Below the pieces are notes generated by a model. That model did not search any database. It was not told the DNA's origin and was given only the letters and a program-made list of their open reading frames with translations. A stretch of DNA of 64,000 nt from Paenibacillus camerounensis. GTDB taxonomy: Bacteria > Bacillota > Bacilli > Paenibacillales > Paenibacillaceae. Of this stretch, positions 38,053 to 47,501 are shown one piece after another (positions within the stretch are counted from its first letter, which is position 1; each line of letters starts with the position of its first letter). The stretch spans positions 1 through 64,000 of the forward strand of contig NZ_CCDG010000023.1 in NCBI RefSeq assembly GCF_000723885.1. The letters are read 5' to 3'. The position numbers were made by a program, and so were the translations under genes.

Positions 38053-38388
38053 GATACGATGTCTAAAATATAATTCTGTGAATTATTATTCTGATAGCCC
38101 TTAAAGCTGAGATTTGCCAATCCCGTTTAGCATTCACAGAACAGCTATTAGCTACAAAATGCGAAAGAAAATCAATCATCCGCCCACCATATACTAAAAT
38201 AGAATAGGAACTCCTAGTCCGCGAAGAAATCAAGAAACACCTATGGTGAATAATCCGACGTGGCGAGACTTACAATGGATATCCTGCATACCCTTGAAGT
38301 TAATTACATAAACTATGCTACACAACTGCGCTTTGTGATGCTTCAGCAGAAGCAATAATAGTATTATATGAAATAAGAGTCGTTCAAA
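38053..38388. other. Gap between sigK remnant and exporter genes, no clear gene
   Basis: About 340 bp. A 34-codon stop-free plus-strand stretch (containing MDILHTLEVNYINYATQLRF, 38270-38370) has no ribosome site and no recognisable family. This is a junction between unrelated regions, so insertion scars are plausible, but none is clear. Confidence 0.4.
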
Positions 38389-38406
38389 CAGCCATAATAA
38401 TGGCTG
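38389..38406 (-). terminator. Weak terminator at the end of the biosynthetic cluster
   Basis: CAGCCAT (38389-38395) and ATGGCTG (38400-38406) form a 7-bp stem. On the minus strand it is followed by TTTGAAC, a short T tract. It lies 44 bp after the last exporter gene. Confidence 0.5.
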
Positions 38407-38449
38407 CATACCGATCCTTAGTTATTAACCTCATCATCCCCTCTTCTTG

Positions 38450-40189
38450 TTAGACATTTAAACCAACAGGTTGTGATAATTTTTTAAATAAATGGTGAGT
38501 CTGTTCTAATTCCTCTTTTATACCATCACCAACAACTATGCCATCGTCTAATATAAGAACTCGACTGGTCTTTGAAATCGATGAAATCCTATGCGTAATG
38601 GTTATTATCGTTTTATTTGCATAGTGCTCATCCATTTTCTTTTGAATTTCACTTTCAGATTTGTTGTCGAGTTGTGATGTGGACTCATCAAAAATTATGA
38701 TATCGGGATTCATCAAAAGTGTTCTTGCTATCGCAATTCTTTGACGTTGACCACCTGAAAAGAGAGTTCCTCTTACGCCCATTACTGTTTCATACCCTAA
38801 AGGTAGGGATTGAATATATTCATGAATTCCTGATACCTGACAGGCCTTTTCTATCTCCGTATCTGAAGCTTTTGGTGCACCAAGCATTAAATTTTCTCTA
38901 ATCGACATATTGAATAAATAAGGCTCCTGCATTACTGTGCCTATTTTTCTTTTCATATAAGTGGATTGGAGGTTCTCAACCGGGCAGGAATTAAATAATA
39001 CTTCCCCCGTACTTGGTTTCTCTACTCCATTTAAAATTTTTATAAGTGTAGATTTCCCGGATCCGCTGCGTCCAACAATTGTAATTTTCTCACCTGGGCG
39101 AATAGTTAAGTTAATATCTTTTAAGATATTAGCAGTATCTTGAGCATAACGGAAGTGGAGCTTACGAAACTCAATCAGTCCATTCTCGCACGATGGAGTC
39201 ATTTTATTAGCTTTATGCTGAGGTTTATTAATTGAAAGCATGATACGATTCAATGAGGGGGAATCCTTACTTAAATCCATATCAGCATTATTAATATTAT
39301 TTATATTAAGAAATAATAGCTCATAATATTTCATGAATATAACTAATCCACCAATGGTAATATCACCATAATAAATCAATAGCCCTCCAATAAAATACAG
39401 ATTCATCCTGGTAATAAAAAAATCTTTGAATGTAATAAAACTTCGATTCCCGTACCAAAACAATTGTCTGACAAAATACAGCCGGCTCAAACTCCCCCAA
39501 TATTTAACAAATTCGATTTCATTTTTTTTGTTAATGTTTAATGATTTTATTTCTTTCCAGGAAAGTATCACTTTCTGAAGCCATTTTTCATATTGAGACC
39601 ACAGAGCGCGGAAGGCTTCAGATGACTTTTTAACTCCTTTTCCTAACCATCTAGTCATCCAAAATGAAAGTGGAACCATCAATAAACCAAAAATAGACAA
39701 TTTCCAATTAATAAAACATAATATAATTGCATATATTATAGATAAAATCCAATAATATATATAACTTATTATTTGTGAATCTATAAATTTACTAGATACC
39801 TCAACATCCTGATCTATACAATTTTTAATTTCAGCGGTATCATTAATTACATTTTCTTCACTTAAGGCTCTTTTCCATAACTTAACACGTAATTTCAAAA
39901 TCAGAGCATTAGATATTTGATTGTTTATTTTTGTTTGGCCAAACAGAATAGTAGATTCATATATCCATATAAAAACATATCCAAGTATTACCCACTTCAG
40001 CAATTTCATATTATTCAATATCATTATATCATCTATCAATATTTTAAAAATTAGAGGAGAGGTAATTGCGGATACAAGCAGCAGCCATTTAAACAGGAAT
40101 GCCAATTTTATACTTGTTTTCTGAGGCAATAAATATGCTTTAAAGATCTGATATAACTCCAATCTTTTAGACAATTTGAACTTCTTCAT
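38450..40189 (-). CDS. ABC exporter, fused permease-ATPase (second of pair)
   Basis: 579 aa: six-helix domain (about 25-310) and a complete nucleotide-binding domain. Walker A GRSGSGKSTLI, signature FSGGQRQRI, Walker B IIIFDESTSQLD and switch TITHRISS are all present. There is no N-terminal C39 peptidase domain, so it would not itself remove a leader peptide. It overlaps the upstream ABC gene by 23 bp and is the last gene of the operon that begins with the ACP at 50026. It is likely to export the cluster product, perhaps with the preceding ABC protein and the small membrane-anchored protein. Confidence 0.9.
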   Translation of the reverse strand: MKKFKLSKRLELYQIFKAYLLPQKTSIKLAFLFKWLLLVSAITSPLIFKILIDDIMILNNMKLLKWVILGYVFIWIYESTILFGQTKINNQISNALILKLRVKLWKRALSEENVINDTAEIKNCIDQDVEVSSKFIDSQIISYIYYWILSIIYAIILCFINWKLSIFGLLMVPLSFWMTRWLGKGVKKSSEAFRALWSQYEKWLQKVILSWKEIKSLNINKKNEIEFVKYWGSLSRLYFVRQLFWYGNRSFITFKDFFITRMNLYFIGGLLIYYGDITIGGLVIFMKYYELLFLNINNINNADMDLSKDSPSLNRIMLSINKPQHKANKMTPSCENGLIEFRKLHFRYAQDTANILKDINLTIRPGEKITIVGRSGSGKSTLIKILNGVEKPSTGEVLFNSCPVENLQSTYMKRKIGTVMQEPYLFNMSIRENLMLGAPKASDTEIEKACQVSGIHEYIQSLPLGYETVMGVRGTLFSGGQRQRIAIARTLLMNPDIIIFDESTSQLDNKSESEIQKKMDEHYANKTIITITHRISSISKTSRVLILDDGIVVGDGIKEELEQTHHLFKKLSQPVGLNV

Positions 40190-41921
40190 TTGTCTCTCCT
40201 ATTGACGTTTTAAATTGACTTCTATGTAACTCTCTGTATTCTTGGCAGCTAGCTAATAAGCCTTCATGAGAATCACATGCTATAATAATACCCTGATGTA
40301 AAACTGCAATTTTCTCAGCATGTTTTATACTATTGAGCCGATGAGCAATCTGAATTGTGATCCGATGGGTACTTAGTTCTTTCCAAGACTCAATAATTGC
40401 ATTCTCAGCTTCAGTATCTAGTGCGGAAGTCGCTTCATCTAAAAGCAATACACTTGGATTTTTCAAAAAAATCCGAGCAATAGATAATCTCTGTTTTTGG
40501 CCTCCCGAAAGCTCAACTCCACTTTGGCCAATAACCGTGTCCAGTCCCAGCGGTAATTCTCTTAAAAAAGATGCCAGAAAAGCTTGCTCACAAGCTTGCC
40601 ATAACTGATCTTCAGTAGCCTTGGAGTTACCCAGTAGTAAATTTTCCTTAATAGTTCCATTAAATACTATTGGGTCCTGATGAACAATACCTATTTTATT
40701 CCGTAATGATTTTATCGAATAACTTCTATGGTCCTTTCCATTCACTAGAATTTCACCTGTATCAGGTTCTTCAAATCGTAATATTAAATCAAGTAATGTG
40801 CTCTTGCCCCCACCACTTTGTCCTACTATGGCAAGAGTTTCATTATTCTTAACGGTAATACTGATATTTTTTAATAAAGACATATTCTCATTATAGTTAA
40901 ATGACATATTATTAAATTCAATAGATCGAATAGATTCAGTCAAAGTTACTCCTTTTTTCGACTCCTCTTCTTCTTCGAGCAATTTTAAACACCTGTTAAT
41001 CGAGACCAAATTATGCTGGAATCGGGTGTTAGCTCCACTTAAGTTACTTAAGAGTGAATTAGCTCTACCGAAATAATCTATACAAGCAATGAAACCTCCA
41101 ATTGTCAGCTCACCCTTACTTATTAACAAAGCAGACACCATATATAAACACATATCAGAAACAAGCGAAATAAAAGATACTGTTCGTTGAGATCCATATT
41201 CTATGAACACTGTTCGTGACTTTGCAGAAATTAGCTTTGACAATAAATTAACCATGTTGCGGGTTACATTACGTTCTGCTGATAAAATTTTCACATCACG
41301 AATACCATTCAAAATTTCAAATACCCAGCTTATAAATTCTCCGTAATTATCTCTGTAATATTCCAACCACTTTTTCGTTATTTTACCAAACCAAATCGAA
41401 ACTAACACTGCAACCGGTACTACAACAAGCATCAGTATAGCCAATTTTACATTAATAAACAAAACAAAAACTAATGCTGTTATTAATCGTATTGAATTGG
41501 CAAATGCATAAAATACATTCCAATGGATTAAGTTCATAAACTCTTCTGCATCCTTATTCACTAAGGACAGCAAGTCACCCGGCTTTAGGACTTTTAACTT
41601 CGCAGCTTTTAAATTGAGTATCTTACTGAAAATTGATTTTCGTATATCAAACACATATCGGGTCATCATATACGCCCACGTAGCATTTAGTGTAAGATGC
41701 ATTAACTGCTCACATACAAAAATACCGCCATATATTATTAAAATAGTTGTAAAATAATGCATGTTTTTATGATTAAAAACTTCATCCACCATTAAACCAA
41801 AAATGTAAGGATACAGCATGCCAATTACTGAAGTAAATAAAACACATATGAATAAGTTAAGTAGACTCCATTTAAAAGGCTTACAGTATTTTAGAATTTT
41901 CTTATACAGATATACATTCAT
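40167..41921 (-). CDS. ABC exporter, fused permease-ATPase (first of pair)
   Basis: 584 aa from the ATG at 41921 (MNVYLYKKILKY); a GTG four codons upstream (41933) is an alternative that would overlap the previous gene. Six transmembrane helices, then a nucleotide-binding domain with Walker A GQSGGGKSTLL, signature LSGGQKQRLS, Walker B VLLLDEATSALD and switch QIAHRLNS, all canonical. There is no peptidase domain. With its neighbour it forms a probable heterodimer. Both members look catalytically complete, unlike the asymmetric pair at 15.5-19.2 kb. Confidence 0.9.
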   Translation of the reverse strand: MNVYLYKKILKYCKPFKWSLLNLFICVLFTSVIGMLYPYIFGLMVDEVFNHKNMHYFTTILIIYGGIFVCEQLMHLTLNATWAYMMTRYVFDIRKSIFSKILNLKAAKLKVLKPGDLLSLVNKDAEEFMNLIHWNVFYAFANSIRLITALVFVLFINVKLAILMLVVVPVAVLVSIWFGKITKKWLEYYRDNYGEFISWVFEILNGIRDVKILSAERNVTRNMVNLLSKLISAKSRTVFIEYGSQRTVSFISLVSDMCLYMVSALLISKGELTIGGFIACIDYFGRANSLLSNLSGANTRFQHNLVSINRCLKLLEEEEESKKGVTLTESIRSIEFNNMSFNYNENMSLLKNISITVKNNETLAIVGQSGGGKSTLLDLILRFEEPDTGEILVNGKDHRSYSIKSLRNKIGIVHQDPIVFNGTIKENLLLGNSKATEDQLWQACEQAFLASFLRELPLGLDTVIGQSGVELSGGQKQRLSIARIFLKNPSVLLLDEATSALDTEAENAIIESWKELSTHRITIQIAHRLNSIKHAEKIAVLHQGIIIACDSHEGLLASCQEYRELHRSQFKTSIGETNEEVQIV

Positions 41922-41922
41922 C

Positions 41923-42381
41923 TCATAACGCACCTACCACCTTTTCCCACAAATAAACCTTCTTCGCATAATATTCCAGATGGTTGCTGAGGGGGATACT
42001 ATCATGCTCTGCATCTTCGATTGTGCAAGTAAGAATATTAATACCGTGCTCAATATTATGATTTATGAGCTTAAGAGTATAACTTTGTTCATTTGTGATT
42101 AAATAGATTATAGGCGAGGAAGTTAAGAGCTTAACTTCCTCGCTGTTCATACGGTCAGTTACTTTCAATTTAATAGTAGGTGCATTTGAATGACTCTCTA
42201 TGAACGCCACTGTGGTATTTACTTTCCTATAGGTATCCACCTTTGTGTAAAATAACGCATAGGTAATGATAGCTGCTATCATCACAACAAGTGATATTGA
42301 GCACACAGGATATTTAACACTGACATTAAAAAATATGTGCTTCCATTTCCGTGACGCTTTTCTGCCATTCATCTTCATCAT
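41923..42381 (-). CDS. Small membrane-anchored protein, possible export accessory
   Basis: 152 aa with one N-terminal transmembrane helix (about 26-48, VCSISLVVMIAAIITYALFY) and a roughly 100-residue outward domain of beta character. The layout, immediately before two ABC exporters, resembles a short membrane-fusion or adaptor protein of bacteriocin exporters, but no HlyD coiled-coil hairpin is visible. An immunity role is also possible. ATG start after GGCGGA; stop TGA lies one base from the next start, so the genes are coupled. Confidence 0.6.
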   Translation of the reverse strand: MMKMNGRKASRKWKHIFFNVSVKYPVCSISLVVMIAAIITYALFYTKVDTYRKVNTTVAFIESHSNAPTIKLKVTDRMNSEEVKLLTSSPIIYLITNEQSYTLKLINHNIEHGINILTCTIEDAEHDSIPLSNHLEYYAKKVYLWEKVVGAL

Positions 42382-42390
42382 GATTCCGCC

Positions 42391-44325
42391 TTAAAAGCTG
42401 TATAAAAAATCTGCTGAATTCATATCATTACGGTTCAAAATAGATTTAGCATAAATATTCAGACGACGCGCGTCTTTGGCATTAGTTAAATCCAGCTCTC
42501 CGCTGAAATTCCCAGTGAAATACAAATGGAGATTTTCTTTACTAATCTGATGAGGATTTAATTCTTTGATCTTCTTTTCAATCTCCTCCTCACTAAACCG
42601 TTCAAAGCTAATAGATCTTTTAGACCACTTTGCTTCTCTAAATTTCTCATGGTGTTGGAGAGTGAGCCGTTGTCCGTTAATATATATAATTGAAAATCCT
42701 TTCCTTAATGCGAAATTCATTGCCTCTTCAATAGTATTTATGATTGGCTCCCCTTTATCATTCAGTGATGTGTTGCACAGGATGGGAATCCCTACTTTCT
42801 CATCAAATGAACTAATTAATTTATATAATAAGGGATTCTCCTCCTCGGTTATTGTCTGCACTCTCGCACTATCGTCAAGATGGGCAGCTACAGGAATCAT
42901 ATTTCTTTTTTCATCTTTAATAGCGAAGGTATGTAACATATAGGGAGACGAATATGCTTCCTCAAACCAGTCACTTACCTTGTCATTTAGACATATAGGC
43001 GCGACTGGACGCCACCACTCTCTTTGTTTTACTTCATTTAACAAATCTTTAGTCTCCTGCTTACGGGGATCTGCAATCAGGCTTCGATTTCCAAGAGCAC
43101 GAGGGCCAATTTCTGCTGCACCGTTGAACCAAATAATTGGACCGTTAATTACATCATTAGCTGCAATATGGGGTTCAAAAACCGATGTTTCCTTAATATA
43201 TTCTTGATACTTTTTATAAAATTCATTACCTATCGCTGATTTATCTCCATGGAATGCATGCTTTAAGCTAAAATTAACTATATTCATATTTCTATAAAAT
43301 GCATATAGAGCCATCCCCAAAGAGATTCCTGTATCACTAACGCATGGTGGAGCAAGAAAGCCTTTAAATTTGTATTTACTCATTAAATAAGAATTTGTAG
43401 GACAATTAAGAGCATATCCACCAGAAATTGCCAGGTATGTTTCTTCGGTCACCAGGTTATATTTTGCAATTGTCTCTTCTATAGTAGTTTCCATAATTTC
43501 AATTGAAATTTTTTGTATTTCTTTAACGCACATACTTATTTTGTTCTCTTCTTCAGTGAATTTATTATCGAATTCGTTAAAGATAATTCCTTCATCGTCT
43601 TTAGTAAGTGAAAATACAAAATCGACCAATTCCTTTAAATAATCACGTGACTCACTGAAAGCTTTGATATTAAATAATGTCATATTTGTTTTAAAAGACG
43701 TCGTATTCTCTCTTAACAACTCACTTTTGCTTGCTGATCCAAGTGCCATCAAAGAGCCTTCGCGCATTTTAAAAACCCGCTTAGCATTACTCCAAATCGT
43801 ACCTGGGGATTGAATCGGGAAAGTGGATACTTTACCGTTGATCGAGCAGCAACCGGAATAAAAGTTTTTATCACTTACACTTTTATCTACTTCTTTATCA
43901 GGAGAAGTATCCACTGCTAATCCTATAATGTTATTCTTATAGAAAATTTCACTATCCATCATGATAGCTGACCACAGGTGACATATGCTATGATAAGACA
44001 GTTCTGGATAATCTGATAAACTATGATAACTGTCTGATGTTTCTAATCCAGGTGTGCCCCAAACTTCATTAATATCAGAGAGATTTAATTGGTATTCACT
44101 CAGAAGTTGATTAATAACTTCGTGGGCATGTTCCACATCATAGAAACATCTTCCATGCTGCTTTAAACCTGTAAGCCGTTCTAACTCCCAATAATGAATA
44201 AGAGTTATATCATTTCCATTTTTCTTCCAAAGAGACATATTCTGATCATGCCTGCCTCTTATTTTCATAAGATGTGCCAAAGAATCAATATGCAAGTATG
44301 TAGATAAATAGAAACCGTCTCTCAT
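42391..44325 (-). CDS. NodU/CmcH-family carbamoyltransferase
   Basis: 644 aa. The N-terminal part is the Kae1-like domain (HLWSAIMMD region near residue 120, SGCCSINGK near 155, ISGGYALNCPTNSYLMSKYK near 300). The C-terminal part is the YrdC-like domain typical of the family (GAAEIGPRALGNRSLIADPR near 400, REWWRPVAPICLN). Known members use carbamoyl phosphate and ATP to O-carbamoylate hydroxyl groups of antibiotics or Nod factors. In this operon the acceptor hydroxyl is unknown; a sugar, or a glyceryl unit made by the FkbH/ACP genes, would fit. Starts with ATG after GGGAGAG. Confidence 0.87.
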   Translation of the reverse strand: MRDGFYLSTYLHIDSLAHLMKIRGRHDQNMSLWKKNGNDITLIHYWELERLTGLKQHGRCFYDVEHAHEVINQLLSEYQLNLSDINEVWGTPGLETSDSYHSLSDYPELSYHSICHLWSAIMMDSEIFYKNNIIGLAVDTSPDKEVDKSVSDKNFYSGCCSINGKVSTFPIQSPGTIWSNAKRVFKMREGSLMALGSASKSELLRENTTSFKTNMTLFNIKAFSESRDYLKELVDFVFSLTKDDEGIIFNEFDNKFTEEENKISMCVKEIQKISIEIMETTIEETIAKYNLVTEETYLAISGGYALNCPTNSYLMSKYKFKGFLAPPCVSDTGISLGMALYAFYRNMNIVNFSLKHAFHGDKSAIGNEFYKKYQEYIKETSVFEPHIAANDVINGPIIWFNGAAEIGPRALGNRSLIADPRKQETKDLLNEVKQREWWRPVAPICLNDKVSDWFEEAYSSPYMLHTFAIKDEKRNMIPVAAHLDDSARVQTITEEENPLLYKLISSFDEKVGIPILCNTSLNDKGEPIINTIEEAMNFALRKGFSIIYINGQRLTLQHHEKFREAKWSKRSISFERFSEEEIEKKIKELNPHQISKENLHLYFTGNFSGELDLTNAKDARRLNIYAKSILNRNDMNSADFLYSF

Positions 44326-44339
44326 TTAATTACTCTCCC

Positions 44340-45527
44340 TTAAAGAAATGATTTTCCAATCTGTGGCTGTTCAAAATTATGAAACTGGTTAACACTCGCC
44401 CCAACATCTGATAAAGTTGATCTAACTCCTAATTTTTTGTCTATTTCTCTGTGACTCAGAACAATTAAAGGAACATATTCCCTTGTATGATTCGGATGGC
44501 CAATTAAAGGATCATTTCCATGATCCGCTGTTATGATCAGTAAATCATCATTATCAAGTTTTCCTAAGACATTTGGTAAATAGTGTTCAACCCAGTCTAA
44601 AACTTCTGCACATTTTTGTACATCTTGCGAGTGGCCGGCCAAATCCAGCTCTTGGACATTGACAAATATTAAACCTGTCTTTTGTAGCTCCATTTGTTGA
44701 ATTAGCAGTTCCATCACTGAAGCAGTATTCACTTCAGGAAGACATGTTGCTTTCTCACGCGCAAATAACGTTGCTGTTTTCCCGATTAAAGAAACCTCTG
44801 CATCCCGCGCCAGAAAGATATCGATGATATTATTTTTAACTTTTTTATCAAAACCAAGATGTGAAACCAGATAGCTTTCGTTGTAAACGCGTGTCTTGGG
44901 AATATTCACACCGCTATAAACCCTACCACTGACCGGGTCAACTCTTTGATCTATACTTTCTATAATGGTCTGTAACGTCAGTGGAGAGCCCCCCATGGCA
45001 ATGATTCTGGAACTGTCAACAGTCTCTCTGAGCCACGTTCCGATTTCCAGTATTTTTTTATACGTTGTAGATTCAAGTGATCCAAAAACATTTAAATTTA
45101 GTCCTGGATCGCACTCTACATTGTTAGAGATTACAATAGAATCATCAATCAACAACAAATTCTTATGCCATACAGTCTTATATTTTTTATTAAGCTCCTT
45201 TGAGAGTTCAGCATAAATATCTTCCAAAAAAATTTTCTTCGGATCGGTAATGATTCCTATCATTTCCTGATGACCTAAGTAGCTATCAGCTCCTGCATGT
45301 GCTAATCCGATCTTCCCGATTCCAATATGAAGCCCTGGCTGAATGACATCACTATTTTTGTTGGCATCAAAAAGATTCAAGTGATTTAGTAGTGATCCTT
45401 CCATATCATAATTGCTCCGAATGCTTTTCAAAGTATGAGCGCCTACATCTTGTATTCTTGATAGTTTCACGTCTTCCATTTCTCCGACACCAAGTCCATC
45501 AATCACAAGTATGATTGATCTCGTCAT
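44340..45527 (-). CDS. Phosphopentomutase-like alkaline-phosphatase-superfamily enzyme
   Basis: 395 aa from ATG 45527 (MTRSIILVIDGLGV) after AGAGGT. Metal-binding motifs of the phosphopentomutase/iPGM superfamily are clear: IDGLGVGEM at the N-terminus, DLAGHSQD near 290, and ITADHGNDP with NHTREYVPLI near 335-360. The segment equivalent to the phosphate-accepting TGHWE of DeoB reads AGADSYLGHQEMIG, with Leu where the acceptor Thr would be, so classic mutase activity is doubtful by eye. It may isomerise or hydrolyse a phosphorylated sugar or nucleoside made within the cluster. Confidence 0.75.
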   Translation of the reverse strand: MTRSIILVIDGLGVGEMEDVKLSRIQDVGAHTLKSIRSNYDMEGSLLNHLNLFDANKNSDVIQPGLHIGIGKIGLAHAGADSYLGHQEMIGIITDPKKIFLEDIYAELSKELNKKYKTVWHKNLLLIDDSIVISNNVECDPGLNLNVFGSLESTTYKKILEIGTWLRETVDSSRIIAMGGSPLTLQTIIESIDQRVDPVSGRVYSGVNIPKTRVYNESYLVSHLGFDKKVKNNIIDIFLARDAEVSLIGKTATLFAREKATCLPEVNTASVMELLIQQMELQKTGLIFVNVQELDLAGHSQDVQKCAEVLDWVEHYLPNVLGKLDNDDLLIITADHGNDPLIGHPNHTREYVPLIVLSHREIDKKLGVRSTLSDVGASVNQFHNFEQPQIGKSFL

Positions 45528-45553
45528 TTGACTACCTCTTTCCTTCATATGAG

Positions 45554-46168
45554 CTAAGTGAATATCTTTTTTTGATCACCGTTAAACATTCGTTCATTTC
45601 CGTTAAAATGATTGAATAGTTGGAGTGCACTCTGAGGCATGAACTCATCCCAATTGGATACACCCTCATAGATTTTGTTTTTAATATCAGTTGTATGGAT
45701 TGTGAGTTCCGGTTCAATCTCAAAAACCTTACGCTGCAAAATTTCAGAAAAACACTCGTTTCGGATTAAATCAAATACACTCTCTTCATTTGTAGTGGGT
45801 TTTGGGAAAAGGAGATCGTAATTTGTTTCCGGGAATAATTTATTGAATTTCACCGATGCATATTCTGGTCGTTCAATAGCAACGACATCAACATGTTTAT
45901 CAATTTTGTACTCGCTTATTGTGGCTTTCCACATTTTTATTCTTTCCTCAACAGAAAAAATACACTTTTCAGGCACCCAATTCTCTTCACAAAGCTTATA
46001 AAACATTTGTTTATTAAGAAAAACTCTATTCGATATGTTTGGCTTTGTATCATTGTTTAGAATTCCGATAGTTACGTGATTCCACTTATTTAAAATCGTT
46101 TGAATTGTATTCAGATGAGCGTAAGAAATCAGCATATACCTTCCAAATGTAACCGCTTTATTATGCAC
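45554..46168 (-). CDS. Nucleotidyltransferase-like protein (NMNAT/cytidylyltransferase fold)
   Basis: 204 aa, GTG start, weak ribosome site. The N-terminus AVTFGRYMLISYAHLNTIQ resembles the GRFxPxHxGHL start of NMNAT-type nucleotidyltransferases, and VDVVAIERPEYA and a C-terminal IRNECFSEIL region fit the fold. The first His of HxGH is replaced (SYAH), so activity could be altered. If active it would couple a nucleotide to a phosphorylated intermediate, and the phosphopentomutase-like gene next door may make or use the same intermediate. Confidence 0.55.
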   Translation of the reverse strand: MHNKAVTFGRYMLISYAHLNTIQTILNKWNHVTIGILNNDTKPNISNRVFLNKQMFYKLCEENWVPEKCIFSVEERIKMWKATISEYKIDKHVDVVAIERPEYASVKFNKLFPETNYDLLFPKPTTNEESVFDLIRNECFSEILQRKVFEIEPELTIHTTDIKNKIYEGVSNWDEFMPQSALQLFNHFNGNERMFNGDQKKIFT

Positions 46169-46186
46169 TCATTTTCATCCATTCGT

Positions 46187-47500
46187 TCATATGACTTTAT
46201 TAATGAAGACTTGATCTTTATAGGAATTACTTTCTTGAAATGGATAGTCATACACAAAATCAATGGAAAATGCTTGTATATCTTTTCCTATTGTCTCATT
46301 ACAGTGCCAGAGAAATTTTTCTTTAAACCCTTCGATAGAATTACCATTGATATCTAGGTAAACGGACAGGTGAAATGGTTCATCCTGAATGATCTTTATA
46401 CGTTTAAGTTCATGGTATTTATTGTGGAAGTATAACCCTCTTAATACTTTCCGGAATACAACGTTACCATAATATTTTGTATTGACTAATTTCTCATGTT
46501 TCCTTCCCTCTTCTAAAACGATATAAGGTGTCTTTATGCCACATGTGCAGTTATTGTAGATTTTTGCTCGATCACCCAAATAGTATTTTATAAAAGGCAT
46601 CGTTTTGTTAACAAGATTAGTAACGACGACATCACCCACTATTCCCTCTTCTTTGATAATTTTACCTTCATCATCAATTACATCTACGATCAAATAATCT
46701 GAATTTAAATGTAAATGCCCTGCTTCCTTACATTCATATCCGATATTCCAAAATTCCCGGCATCCATAATTGTTGATGATTTTGGTCTGGAACAAAGCTT
46801 CAATCGTTTCCAATTCTTCGGGAAGCAAATGCTGGCTTGTATTCTCAATAAACTTGAGGTTTAATCCAGACAAATCCATAGGTTTATTAATCAATAAATA
46901 GTTGGATAATCTTTTTAATAAATATGCTGTTATAAACATCCATTCGGGTTTAGTTTCTAGCATATATTTAACAACATGTTGTAAATTTTCATCATTTTTT
47001 CTAAAATCGATTGATTTCAAATATGGATCCAACTGATGTATTAATAGAAAGCCGTTTTTCAGAGAAACATCTTCGTAAACTCTCTTACGACATTTTAGTA
47101 GATATGATGCTTCTATCATACGTTCTCTCATCGTCTTAACAACAGCAAACGGTTTTCCTGTTGTGCCCGTAGTGGTTTCAATAAACCACTTTTCGTTTTG
47201 AGAACTATAAACCTTATCATGATTCTGACTTAAGTTATCTACATTAAGAAGTTCCCTTTCTAGTTCATCATGACTTTTAAAATTTGAAACGAAAGAGGAA
47301 GGGAGATACTGATGAATATTTGACATAATATTCTGCTTAGTGATAGGTTCAATAAAATCATATACATCCATAATATTTTCATGTGAAAATTCACTCATAC
47401 TTTTAAATGTTTTATTGAAGTATTTATTATTTTCACGGAGATTTGTTAAAAGTGTTAATAGTTTATTCCTTTGATTTTCAGTGTAAAGTATTATATCCAC
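46187..47500 (-). CDS. PaaK/CapK-type AMP-forming ligase
   Basis: 437 aa. Adenylate-forming signature ETTTGTTGKPFAVVK near 115, NNYGCREFWNIGYEC near 240, a C-terminal TNLVNKTMPFIKYYLGDRAKI and a Cys pair CTCG near 315. These are features of phenylacetate-CoA ligase/CapK relatives, which activate small aryl or acyl acids. It is the second adenylating enzyme in the operon, so it may load a different acid on an ACP or amine. The GTG start lies against the previous stop codon with GAGG almost touching it, so the true start is uncertain. Confidence 0.75.
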   Translation of the reverse strand: MDIILYTENQRNKLLTLLTNLRENNKYFNKTFKSMSEFSHENIMDVYDFIEPITKQNIMSNIHQYLPSSFVSNFKSHDELERELLNVDNLSQNHDKVYSSQNEKWFIETTTGTTGKPFAVVKTMRERMIEASYLLKCRKRVYEDVSLKNGFLLIHQLDPYLKSIDFRKNDENLQHVVKYMLETKPEWMFITAYLLKRLSNYLLINKPMDLSGLNLKFIENTSQHLLPEELETIEALFQTKIINNYGCREFWNIGYECKEAGHLHLNSDYLIVDVIDDEGKIIKEEGIVGDVVVTNLVNKTMPFIKYYLGDRAKIYNNCTCGIKTPYIVLEEGRKHEKLVNTKYYGNVVFRKVLRGLYFHNKYHELKRIKIIQDEPFHLSVYLDINGNSIEGFKEKFLWHCNETIGKDIQAFSIDFVYDYPFQESNSYKDQVFINKVI

Positions 47501-47501
47501 C

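Noticed and set aside
37718..38104. 128-codon plus-strand frame opposite the sigma-K remnant
   Set aside because: Antisense shadow of a conserved coding region; no ribosome site or family.
38053..38449. Proof that the cluster is a skin-like excisable element
   Set aside because: No recombinase gene, attachment repeat or sigK 5' half is visible in the window; kept only as a question in the findings.
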